Assembly (NCBI GenBank): GCA_947523045.1
Contig: CANNUR010000032.1
Coordinates: 1 to 19,279, forward strand
DNA: 19,279 nt
Reading direction: 5' to 3'
Source: an uncultured Prosthecobacter sp.
Lineage (GTDB): Bacteria; Verrucomicrobiota; Verrucomicrobiia; Verrucomicrobiales; Verrucomicrobiaceae
Shown here: in pieces, positions 7,073 to 15,200 of the stretch
Layout of the letters: each line of letters opens with the position of its first letter
How positions within the stretch are numbered: the stretch's first letter is position 1
Notes under the pieces: model-generated
The model's input: the letters and a program-made list of their open reading frames with translations, nothing else
What the model was told of the DNA's origin: nothing
Database searches by the model: none
Program-made: the position numbers and the translations under genes

Positions 7073-8299
7073 ATGATTTTTTCCCTCACCCAGCGCATGC
7101 TCAGCACGGTGGACCCGAAGTGCCTGGCGAAGATCGCCTGGAACTTCGGTTACAAGGGCGCGCGCTCGGTTCTCCTCTTCAAGAAGCGGATGGAGCAGGG
7201 CCAGTTCTTTCCGCCCTTCCTGTACATCTCCATCCTCAATTCCTGCAACCTGCGCTGCCAGGGCTGCTGGGTCGATGTCGACAAGCCGCGCGAGGCCATC
7301 TCGCTCGACGAGCTCAACAAGATCATTCACGACGCCAAACGCCACGGCAACGCCTTCTTCGGCCTGCTCGGTGGTGAGCCCTTCCTGCACCCGGAACTGC
7401 TCGACCTGCTGGCGATGCATCCGGACTGCTACTTCCAGATCTTCACCAACGGCCAGCTCATCACCGCCAAGACCGCCGAGGCCCTGCGCAAGCTCGGCAA
7501 CGCCACGCCGCTGGTCAGCGTCGAGGGCAACAGCACGGTGAGCGACGAGCGCCGCGGCAACAAGGACGTGCTCAACCGCACCCTGCGCGGCCTGCGCAAC
7601 TGCCTCGACGCGCGCCTGCTCACCGGCGTCGCCACCAGCCTCTGCCAGACCAACATCCACGACCTGCTCACCCGCGAATGGCTGGAGAAGCTCATCGCCA
7701 TGGGCGTACATTACACCTGGTACCACACCTACCGCCCGGTCGGCCCGCAGATCAACGAGCAGCTGGCGCTGACGCCTGATCAAATCACCCAGGTGCGTCG
7801 CTTCGTCACCTCGATGCGCGCGGAGATGCCCATCGCCATTGTCGACGCCTACTACGATCACGACGGTCGCGCGCTCTGCCCGATGGCCACCGGCATCAGC
7901 CACCACATTGGGCCCACCGGCGGTCTTGAGCCCTGTCCGATCATCCAGTTCGCCAAGGAGAACGTGCGCACCGACCGCGACCTGTTCGACGTCTTCACCG
8001 GCTCGGCCTTCCTCAAGGATTTCCGCGAGACCGCCGCCCGTCACACCCGCGGCTGCATCGTCTTGGAGCGACCCGACCTGGTCAAGGAACTCGCCCTCAA
8101 GCACGGCGCGGCCGACACGACGATCCGCCAGACTGCCCTGGCCGAGGTCGGACGCATGCAGGCGCGCACCAGCCAGTGGCGCGAGGAGGAGGAAATCCCC
8201 GAAAAACACTGGATGTACAAGCTCGCCAAACGCTTCTTTTACCACGACTTCGGCGTCTACCGCCAGCTCGACCCGAAGGCGCACTCGCCCTCCGCCTGA
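7073..8299 (+). CDS. Radical SAM protein, function unknown
   Basis: A 408-residue radical SAM enzyme. The S-adenosylmethionine iron-sulfur motif CNLRCQGC (C-x3-C-x2-C; Cys58, 62, 65) follows the strand FLYISILNS, and the SAM-binding GGEP lies at residues 100-103 in LLGGEPFLHPELL. A C-terminal region holds Cys269 (ALCPMATG), Cys288 (GGLEPCPI) and Cys328 (RGCIV). These could bind an auxiliary cluster as in SPASM/Twitch proteins, although a full SPASM motif is not evident. The domain places it among MoaA/NifB/PqqE-type enzymes; the substrate is unknown. The ATG at 7073 was chosen because the conserved N-terminal region starts MIFSLTQRML; the open frame upstream overlaps the lipoyl-carrier gene. 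No Shine-Dalgarno sequence. It lies 94 nt after the lipoyl-carrier gene and 23 nt before the HdrA-like gene, which argues for a shared pathway. Confidence 0.9.
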   Translation: MIFSLTQRMLSTVDPKCLAKIAWNFGYKGARSVLLFKKRMEQGQFFPPFLYISILNSCNLRCQGCWVDVDKPREAISLDELNKIIHDAKRHGNAFFGLLGGEPFLHPELLDLLAMHPDCYFQIFTNGQLITAKTAEALRKLGNATPLVSVEGNSTVSDERRGNKDVLNRTLRGLRNCLDARLLTGVATSLCQTNIHDLLTREWLEKLIAMGVHYTWYHTYRPVGPQINEQLALTPDQITQVRRFVTSMRAEMPIAIVDAYYDHDGRALCPMATGISHHIGPTGGLEPCPIIQFAKENVRTDRDLFDVFTGSAFLKDFRETAARHTRGCIVLERPDLVKELALKHGAADTTIRQTALAEVGRMQARTSQWREEEEIPEKHWMYKLAKRFFYHDFGVYRQLDPKAHSPSA

Positions 8300-8322
8300 G
8301 CCGTTCACCGTTCCGCTTCCCG

Positions 8323-8682
8323 ATGTCCGACACCCCCACGCTTCTCTACTGCCGCTGCGCCTACGCCCAGGTCGTGCCGACCGGCGTCAAAAACGAGGTC
8401 CTGCAGCGGCTGGCCGAGTCCGGTGCCAGCTTTGAAATGGTCGCCGATCTCTGCGAGATGGCCGCCCACCGCGACCCGCGCCTGCAGGAACTCGCCGCCA
8501 CGGGCGGATTGCGCATCGCCGCCTGCTACCCGCGCGCCGTGCGCGGCCTGTTCCATCAGGCCGGGGCGCCTCTGGCGGAGGCGGTGGACATCCACAACAT
8601 GCGCACCGAGGAAGCCGCCCAGATTGCCGCCAAGATGCTCGCCAGCGCCGACGTTACTCCCACCGATCCCGCGACCCCATGA
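8323..8682 (+). CDS. Stand-alone HdrA N-terminal-domain-like protein
   Basis: A 119-residue protein resembling only the N-terminal domain of the heterodisulfide reductase subunit HdrA. The opening LLYCRCAYAQVV aligns with the HdrA xxCxC strand, and IAACYPRAVRGLFHQAG aligns with VAACSPRTHEPTF...AGL. VDIHNMR aligns with the MANIREH segment. Cys10, Cys12, Cys44 and Cys68 are the only cysteines and fall where HdrA N-domains carry theirs, suggesting a single iron-sulfur cluster. The FAD-binding and ferredoxin parts of HdrA are absent. The start ATG is 23 nt after the radical SAM gene, and the stop overlaps the ferredoxin start by 4 nt (ATGA), implying translational coupling and a likely interaction with that protein. 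The family call is by pattern comparison from memory, so confidence in homology is moderate while confidence in the gene is high. Confidence 0.78.
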   Translation: MSDTPTLLYCRCAYAQVVPTGVKNEVLQRLAESGASFEMVADLCEMAAHRDPRLQELAATGGLRIAACYPRAVRGLFHQAGAPLAEAVDIHNMRTEEAAQIAAKMLASADVTPTDPATP

Positions 8683-9536
8683 TCACCCACACTGCCCGCC
8701 CGCTGAAGATCGTCCTCTACGAAGGCCGTGGCGCCATCCCGCTGCCGGCCGAAGCCCGTGCCCGCGTGCTCGCCGCCCTGCTCGACAAGGGCTACGCCGT
8801 GTCGCGCGTCGGCGCGCAGGGCGGCGCCTCCGCACGTCCGTCCGACGATCACACCCTGCTGGTGCTCGGCGCCTTTGAGGGGCGCCAGGCCCCGGCGGTC
8901 GAGGATGCCGAGGGTCGGGTGGCCATCGAGGCGCGTGACATCACCGGCCTGGAAGCCGAGGGTGTACTGTCGCTCGTCGATCAGACCCGTGGCACGCGGC
9001 CGATGAACGAGCCCGGCAAGTGGAAGCCCTGGTTTCCGGTGATCGATTATTCGCGCTGCACGAACTGCATGCAGTGCCTTAGCTTCTGCCTGTTCGACGT
9101 GTACGGCGTCAGCGCCGATCACAAGATCCAGGTGCAGAACAACGACAACTGCAAGACCAACTGCCCGGCCTGCTCGCGCGTCTGTCCCGAGGTGGCCATC
9201 ATGTTCCCGAAGTACCAGGGCGGACCCATCAATGGCGATGAGGTCAGCGCCGCCGACCATGGCCGCGAGAAGATGAAGGTGGACATTTCGTCGCTGCTCG
9301 GCGGAGACATCTACGCGGCGCTCAAGGATCGCAGTGCGGCGGCGAAGAGCCGGTTCAGCAAGGAGCGCAGTCCGGACAAGGCGCTCGATGAACGCAAGAA
9401 ATGCCTGACCAAACTGGTCAGCGACGGCTTCATCCCCATGGACGTGCTCGCCTCGCTGCCGAGTCCCGACGAGATCCTGCGCAAGGCCGAGGAGGCCAAG
9501 GCAAAGGCCGCCGCCGCGCTCGCGGCGCAGCCCTGA
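8679..9536 (+). CDS. Ferredoxin-like protein with two [4Fe-4S] motifs and an N-terminal alpha/beta region
   Basis: A 285-residue cytoplasmic electron-transfer protein. Two cluster motifs are clear: [11 protein letters not shown] (Cys127, 130, 133, 137) and [13 protein letters not shown] (Cys158, 162, 165, 169; three residues between the first two cysteines instead of two). Residues 1-100 form an alternating strand/helix region ([14 protein letters not shown], then LLVLGAFEG) of no family I recognise. Residues about 200-285 are charged and helical, ending in an Ala/Lys-rich tail. The [11 protein letters not shown] lead-in looks like a conserved family feature in Planctomycetota and Verrucomicrobiota, but I cannot search to confirm. 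The ATG overlaps the HdrA-like stop codon. With that protein it could make a small electron-transfer module serving the lipoyl carrier or the radical SAM enzyme; this is inference. Confidence 0.88.
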   Translation: MITHTARPLKIVLYEGRGAIPLPAEARARVLAALLDKGYAVSRVGAQGGASARPSDDHTLLVLGAFEGRQAPAVEDAEGRVAIEARDITGLEAEGVLSLVDQTRGTRPMNEPGKWKPWFPVIDYSRCTNCMQCLSFCLFDVYGVSADHKIQVQNNDNCKTNCPACSRVCPEVAIMFPKYQGGPINGDEVSAADHGREKMKVDISSLLGGDIYAALKDRSAAAKSRFSKERSPDKALDERKKCLTKLVSDGFIPMDVLASLPSPDEILRKAEEAKAKAAAALAAQP

Positions 9537-9585
9537 CACCGCTTTGCCGTTGCGTGGCTGGCGCTTTTCGTGGCAGGCTGCGGTC

Positions 9586-11043
9586 ATGCCACGTGCTTCT
9601 TTCTGTCGTCGCCTGATCAACCTGTTCGCCGGGCTCGCCCTGCTGACCGGTTCGGCCCATGCGAACGGCCCCAACGTGCTGTTCATCGCCGTCGACGACC
9701 TCGGGCCCGCCCTGGGCTGCCTGGGCGATGCGACGGCACGCACGCCGCACCTCGACAAGCTCGCCGCCTCCGGGGTGCTCTTTGAGCGCGCCTACTGCCA
9801 GATTCCGCTGTGCAATCCAAGCCGCGCCTCGGTGCTCACCGGCCTGCGCCCGGACCGGCTGCAGGTCTTTGATCTCGACCGGCACTTTCGCGACACCGCC
9901 GCCGATCACGTCACCCTGCCGCAGTTGTTCCGTCGCGGCGGCTGGACCAGCGGTCGCATCGGCAAGATCTACCACTACGATGTGCCCGCGGGCATCGGCA
10001 CCAACGGCCTCGACGATCCCGCTTCCTGGAACTGGGTGCTCAATCCCAAGGGGCGCGATGTCGCCGACGAGGCCCTCATCACGAATCCGACGCCGCAGAA
10101 GAAGATCAGCGCGGCCCTGAGCTGGCTTGCGGCGGAGGGTAGGGACGAGGAGCAGACCGACGGCCTCAGTGTCAGCGAGGCCGTGCGCTTCCTCGGTGAG
10201 AAGGGCGACCGGCCGTTTTTCCTCGGCGTGGGATTGTTTCGGCCGCACACGCCCTTTGTCGCGCCGAAGCGCTACTTTGATCTGCATCCGCTCGACGGCG
10301 TGCGCCTGCCGCAAGCGCCGGGTGATGACCGCGCCGACATTCCTGCGGCGGCCTTCGCCCACAACAACCCGACGCCGCACTACGGTCTCGATGAGGCGAC
10401 CTGCCGGCAGGCCCTGCAGGCCTATCGCGCCTGCGTGTCGTTTGTCGACGCCCAGATTGGCCGGCTGCTGGAGGCGCTGGAACGGGAGGGGCTGGCGGAA
10501 CGCACGATCGTCGTCGTCTGGAGCGATCACGGCTATCACCTCGGCGAGCACGGCGGCGTCTGGCAGAAGCGCACGCTGTTTGAGGAATCGGCGCGCACGC
10601 CGCTGTTCATTCGCGCCCCCGGCGCGCGCGGGAACGGCCGCGTCTGCCGCCGCGTGGTGGAGCTGGTCGATCTCTACCCGACCCTCGCCGATCTGTGTGG
10701 ACTGACCCCACCGCGAAACCTCGCTGGCCGCAGCCTGCGACCGCTGCTCGACGATCCCGAGGCGGAGTGGCGCGAGGCGGCGGTGACCCAGATCCTGCGA
10801 CCCGGCGACGGCCAGCCGGTCATGGGGCGCAGCCTGCGCACCGCCCGCTGGCGCTACACCGAATGGAACGAGGGTGCGGCGGGGGCCGAGCTGTACGATC
10901 ACGATTCCGATCCGGGCGAGCACGTCAATCTCGCCGGCACGGACGTGGCGCGGGAGGTCGTCGGGGAACTGCGCGAGACCCTGCGCCGGAAGGCGCGCGG
11001 CCGGCCGCCGGCCGAGGGCAGTTACCGGCCCGAGCGACTGTGA
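9586..11043 (+). CDS. Exported sulfatase, iduronate-2-sulfatase-like
   Basis: A 485-residue type I sulfatase that hydrolyses sulfate esters, probably on polysaccharides. The signal peptide covers about residues 1-26 ([20 protein letters not shown], then TGSAHA), followed by [14 protein letters not shown] with the metal-binding Asp pair 37-38. The maturation signature CNPSR (Cys76-Arg80) carries the cysteine converted to formylglycine. Metal site [12 protein letters not shown] is at 312-323 (Asp314, His315), and Lys327 follows. [10 protein letters not shown]...VTLPQLF...GKIYH is the pattern of the iduronate-2-sulfatase branch (sulfatase family S1_7 in SulfAtlas, from memory). The ATG at 9586 fits the signal peptide; TTG at 9544 would add 14 unlikely residues. 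No maturation enzyme (FGE or anSME) is recognisable in the window. It is convergent with the PPC-domain gene, with only 14 nt between the stop codons. Confidence 0.93.
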   Translation: MPRASFCRRLINLFAGLALLTGSAHANGPNVLFIAVDDLGPALGCLGDATARTPHLDKLAASGVLFERAYCQIPLCNPSRASVLTGLRPDRLQVFDLDRHFRDTAADHVTLPQLFRRGGWTSGRIGKIYHYDVPAGIGTNGLDDPASWNWVLNPKGRDVADEALITNPTPQKKISAALSWLAAEGRDEEQTDGLSVSEAVRFLGEKGDRPFFLGVGLFRPHTPFVAPKRYFDLHPLDGVRLPQAPGDDRADIPAAAFAHNNPTPHYGLDEATCRQALQAYRACVSFVDAQIGRLLEALEREGLAERTIVVVWSDHGYHLGEHGGVWQKRTLFEESARTPLFIRAPGARGNGRVCRRVVELVDLYPTLADLCGLTPPRNLAGRSLRPLLDDPEAEWREAAVTQILRPGDGQPVMGRSLRTARWRYTEWNEGAAGAELYDHDSDPGEHVNLAGTDVAREVVGELRETLRRKARGRPPAEGSYRPERL

Positions 11044-11057
11044 GGAGCGGTGTGGCG

Positions 11058-12710
11058 TCAGCGCACCTGCAGCCAGAGCGTCTCCGCGTGATCGAGCAGG
11101 GAGGTGCCGCGGCGATCCTCGCCGCGCAGCGGCGCGAGCACCGCCTGGACCCGGGGGCTGTCGCCAGCGCTCCAGACCTGCAGGCGCACGATGGAACCTC
11201 CGGACGGCACGTTGGCGGCGGCCTGCAGCTTGAGTTCGACCTCGCCGCCCTTTTCCGGCACCGCCACGTCCGCGGCCTGCACCCCGGCCGGCAGACCGGC
11301 GACGCGAACGACGAGCGGTTCCTTGTGACCGTTGAGCCGTTTCACCGTCAGTTTCACGGAGGCGGTTTTGCCGCGCTCCAGCGTGATCGGTTTGGCATCA
11401 GCCAGCAGGGCTTCGACACCCGGCTGCGCAGGACCGATCTCGAGCACGTAATGACCGTCGGGCTCGCCGAGCTGGAACTGGTCGGTCACCACAACCTGGT
11501 AAATGCCATCGGCGGCAGCGGTCCAGCTCAGGGTCGGATCGGCTTCGTCACCAACATCGGCGACTTCGCTCAGCACCTTGCCGGTGGGATCCTCCACTCG
11601 CAGCGCGGCGTCGAGCGGCAGCCCGAGCCGGCGCGCCCAGAGGCTGGCCTGCAGCTTGTCGCCCTTCTTCAAGGTCACCGCAAAGCGGTCGAGGTCGCCG
11701 CGCGCCGCGATGAGGCCGGCGACCACACCCGGCTGCACCGCGGTGGCCTGCTCTGGTTTTTCGTTGGGCTCCTTTTCCGCCTGCGGTGCCGAGGCGGCAA
11801 CCCGCACCTGCAGGGGGTGCAGGGCAGGGGGTGGCTGCAGCAGAACGACTTCGCCCGGCTGGACGCCTGCCGGGGCTTCGGCGCTGAACGCGGAGGTCTT
11901 GGCGTCGAGCCCGACGCCGCTGAGCTTCAGCGCGGTCTTGCCGGTGGTGGCGAGTGCAGCCGGTTGCGCATGGCGCACGACCGGGCCGGTGCTGAGATGC
12001 AGCCGGTACACCGTCGTCGAACCGCCGGTGAAGCTGACACTGGCCTGCGGCGGATGCACAAAGCCGGCGACCTGGATCGTGTGTCGTCCCGCCTTGGTGG
12101 CGGTGAAGACAAAATCGGGATCGAGGTTGCGGCCGTCGCTGGCGGTGAAAACCCGTGTGCCGGCGGCGTCAAGGATGTGCAGCATCACATCGACCGGACT
12201 GCCCAGGGCATAGGCTTCGACCCGGCCGGCGAGGGTTTGGCCGGCCTTCAGGTCGACGTGGAAATGATCGACGTCGCCGCCCGAATCGAGGCGGGCGTTG
12301 AGGCAGACCGGCAGCTTTTCGAGGGCCATGCCCTTGCCGGCCTCGTTGTTGGGTTCGGTCTCGGCGAGTTCCGGCAGCGTGCCGACGCTGAACCAGCGCG
12401 GTGCCGAGGCGCCTTCGGCGTTGACCGCGTACACGAGATGCAGGCCGGCGGCCGTGCCGGCCTCGATGTGGACCTGCCACTCGCGCTTCTTGCCGGTCGG
12501 CACAAACTGCAGCCCGGGGGTCGGACTGACCAGGCGGGCGTCATCGACGCGGCCGCCGCCGGCGAGAATGAAGCTGGTGCCGGCGCGACCGCCGGCGGGG
12601 AACAGCGAATCGAGCTTCGGGGGTTCGGCAGCGAGCGGCACGCCGACCGCGCACAGGGCGAGGATGACGGAACGCAGCGGCTGACGCAGGGCAGGGCGGG
12701 GGAGGCTCAC
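11058..12710 (-). CDS. Exported protein with two PPC-type domains
   Basis: A 550-residue exported protein with a signal peptide at about residues 1-28 (ending GVPLAA). An IPT/TIG-like beta segment at about 30-110 begins PPKLDSLFPAGGRAGTSF. Two bacterial pre-peptidase C-terminal (PPC) domains follow. The first runs about 117-216, with the ETEPNN entry and GDVDHFHVDLKAGQ; the second about 313-412, with EKEPNE and GDLDRFAVTLKKGD. The C-terminal 120 residues are another beta-rich region. No catalytic domain is visible; such proteins are thought to be secreted binding or structural partners. It starts with GTG overlapping the DUF1501 stop codon (GTGA), so the two proteins are made together, an arrangement familiar from planctomycetal and verrucomicrobial surface-protein operons. 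The usual DUF1549/DUF1553 cytochrome-type partner is not present here. Confidence 0.9.
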   Translation of the reverse strand: MSLPRPALRQPLRSVILALCAVGVPLAAEPPKLDSLFPAGGRAGTSFILAGGGRVDDARLVSPTPGLQFVPTGKKREWQVHIEAGTAAGLHLVYAVNAEGASAPRWFSVGTLPELAETEPNNEAGKGMALEKLPVCLNARLDSGGDVDHFHVDLKAGQTLAGRVEAYALGSPVDVMLHILDAAGTRVFTASDGRNLDPDFVFTATKAGRHTIQVAGFVHPPQASVSFTGGSTTVYRLHLSTGPVVRHAQPAALATTGKTALKLSGVGLDAKTSAFSAEAPAGVQPGEVVLLQPPPALHPLQVRVAASAPQAEKEPNEKPEQATAVQPGVVAGLIAARGDLDRFAVTLKKGDKLQASLWARRLGLPLDAALRVEDPTGKVLSEVADVGDEADPTLSWTAAADGIYQVVVTDQFQLGEPDGHYVLEIGPAQPGVEALLADAKPITLERGKTASVKLTVKRLNGHKEPLVVRVAGLPAGVQAADVAVPEKGGEVELKLQAAANVPSGGSIVRLQVWSAGDSPRVQAVLAPLRGEDRRGTSLLDHAETLWLQVR

Positions 12711-14044
12711 ACGAAGAGCTCCTTGATCGGCTTGCCGCCGTTGACCAGTTGCACGGGGCGACCGGTGGCGGTGTGCAGCACCTGATGGGGATCGATGCCG
12801 AGCTTGGTGTACAGCGACACGGCGAAGTCCTCGGGCGAATAGATGTTCTCCGCCGCGTAGTAGCCCTTCGGATCGGTGGCGCCGACAATCTGCTCGCCGG
12901 GGATGCCGGCGCCGGCCATGAGCACGCTCATCGCGCCCGGCCAGTGGTCGCGGCCGGCGTCCTTGTTGACCTTGGGGGTGCGACCGAACTCACCGAGGCA
13001 GACCACAAGGGTGTTGTCGAGCATGCCGCGCTGGTCGAGGTCGGTGATCAGGCCGCTGAGGCCCTGGTCGAGCTTCTGCGCGTAGCTGTCCTTGAAGGTC
13101 TTGAAGATGCCGCGGTGATGGTCCCAGCCGCCCCAGTAGGCGACGGTGAACGAGACGCCGACCTCGGCGAGGCGGCGCGCCAGCAGCAGGCGCTGGCCGA
13201 AATCGTTTTCGCCGTACATCTTGCGCACGTGCTCGGGTTCCTTGGAGAGGTCGAAGGCGGCCTGGGCAGTGGGCGAGGTGACGAGTTCCATGCCCTGCTG
13301 GTAGAACTGGTCGAAGCCGACGGTCGGATCCTCGGCGGCGAGGTCGGGGATGCGGCGCAGGCGGTCGAGCGAGGCGCGCAGCTGGTTGCGGCCGAGGGCG
13401 CGGCCTTCGCTGAGGTCCGGCGGGATGGCGACGTCGCGGACGCGGAAGGACTTGCTGTTGGGATCGCCGCCGATGACGAAGGGCGCGTGCTGGGCGCCGA
13501 GGAAGTTGGGGCCGCCGGAGCGTGAGACGCTCGGCAGGCTCATGTAGGCGGGCAGACCGCCGCGCACGCCGCGTTCGTGCGAGACCATGGAGCCGAACGA
13601 GGGATGGAAGCTGACGAAGGCGCCGCAGCCGACCGGCACCGGCGTCGGTGCGCCCGTCATCAGGTAGTGATTGCCGCCGCCGTGGTTGGGATCCTTGTGG
13701 CAGATCGAGCGGACCACCGTGAACTTGTCGAAGGTCTTGGCCAGCGTCGGCAGCGTTTCGCAGAAGTGCACGCCGGGCACGCAGGTGGGGATCGACTTGA
13801 ACTCGCCGCGGATTTCCTTGGGCGCGTCCGGTTTCGGATCGAAGGTTTCGTAGTGCGAGGGTCCGCCGTCGAGCCAGACCAGGATGCAGTTGATCTGGTC
13901 GGGGCTGGATTTGCCGCGCGCCTGCGCCGCCTGGGCGCGCAGCGCGAGCAGGTCGGTGAAGGCGAGTCCGCCTAGGGCGCCGAAGCCGGTCTGGAGGAAG
14001 TCGCGGCGGCCGAGGCCGTTGCAGTTGGTGCGAAGCGGGGTCAT
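12707..14044 (-). CDS. DUF1501 protein with Tat-type signal
   Basis: A 445-residue protein of the DUF1501 family, distantly related to sulfatases and alkaline phosphatases and of unknown biochemical role. The N-terminus has a twin-arginine signal, LGRRDFLQTGFGALGGLAF (Arg13-Arg14), with a hydrophobic stretch ending ALRAQAAQA. Family hallmarks include LVWLDGGPSHYETFDPKPDAP, VRSICHKDPNHGGGNHYLMTG, LGEFGRTPKVN and GRDHWPGAMSVLMAGAGIPG. The ATG at 14044 was chosen because it leads directly into the Tat motif; GTG at 14062 would add six residues. It shares a transcript with the PPC-domain gene and is divergent from sucD. In related phyla these proteins are exported and associated with DUF1549/DUF1553 proteins and polymer use, which is the likely context but is not demonstrated here. 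Confidence 0.93.
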   Translation of the reverse strand: MTPLRTNCNGLGRRDFLQTGFGALGGLAFTDLLALRAQAAQARGKSSPDQINCILVWLDGGPSHYETFDPKPDAPKEIRGEFKSIPTCVPGVHFCETLPTLAKTFDKFTVVRSICHKDPNHGGGNHYLMTGAPTPVPVGCGAFVSFHPSFGSMVSHERGVRGGLPAYMSLPSVSRSGGPNFLGAQHAPFVIGGDPNSKSFRVRDVAIPPDLSEGRALGRNQLRASLDRLRRIPDLAAEDPTVGFDQFYQQGMELVTSPTAQAAFDLSKEPEHVRKMYGENDFGQRLLLARRLAEVGVSFTVAYWGGWDHHRGIFKTFKDSYAQKLDQGLSGLITDLDQRGMLDNTLVVCLGEFGRTPKVNKDAGRDHWPGAMSVLMAGAGIPGEQIVGATDPKGYYAAENIYSPEDFAVSLYTKLGIDPHQVLHTATGRPVQLVNGGKPIKELFV

Positions 14045-14111
14045 GACGGGGGTCCGCCACACTACGCGCTGGTTCTGCGGCTTCTTTCCGCAAGGGAATC
14101 ACCGACCGTCC

Positions 14112-14139
14112 TTGACGCGCCGGCACCGGCTCCTATGAT
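14112..14139 (+). promoter_or_regulatory. Sigma-70-type promoter of sucD
   Basis: TTGACG (14112-14117), a 16-nt spacer and TATGAT (14134-14139) each match the sigma-70 boxes at five of six positions. This is the best promoter in the window and lies in the divergent gap between the DUF1501 gene and sucD. It predicts transcription start near 14146 and a leader of about 50 nt before the sucD ATG. Confidence 0.6.
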
Positions 14140-14198
14140 GGCGCGCGCCGTTCCGGTCGCTCTCGCGATTCACGCCCACAGAAAACCGCCCCACCCCC

Positions 14199-15100
<902 letters not shown>

Positions 15101-15104
<4 letters not shown>

Positions 15105-15119
15105 GCCTGTTTGGCTCAG
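15101..15119 (+). terminator. Possible weak terminator hairpin at the end of sucD
   Basis: CTGAGCC (15101-15107) and GGCTCAG (15113-15119) form a perfect 7-bp stem with a TGTTT loop, overlapping the sucD stop codon. The sequence after it (CGGTCCTTCT) is only loosely T-rich, so termination would be weak. Confidence 0.3.
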
Positions 15120-15200
15120 CGGTCCTTCTAGAGATTATAGAGCAACGAGGCAGAGAGTCAGTTGCGTCAAGAATGGTTTTCTGCCACTCTTGGCGCGCCC

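Noticed and set aside
7073..8299. Radical SAM gene as an anaerobic sulfatase-maturating enzyme for the nearby sulfatase
   Set aside because: anSME enzymes have the CxxxCxYCxY form and a seven-cysteine SPASM domain. This protein has CNLRCQGCW and only three further candidate cysteines in that region, and it is separated from the sulfatase by two redox genes.
6499..9536. A complete sHdr-LbpA sulfur-oxidation operon
   Set aside because: No hdrB, hdrC, full-length hdrA, lipoate ligase or LipS pair is present; only partial resemblance through the lipoyl carrier and the HdrA-N-like protein.
9430..10923. 497-codon minus-strand frame across the sulfatase
   Set aside because: The plus strand carries the full sulfatase signature set; the antisense frame has no recognisable domain.
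10695..12785. 696-codon open frame on the plus strand across the PPC-domain gene
   Set aside because: Mirror frame of a high-GC gene; the minus strand encodes a signal peptide and two PPC domains with consistent motifs, while this frame has none.
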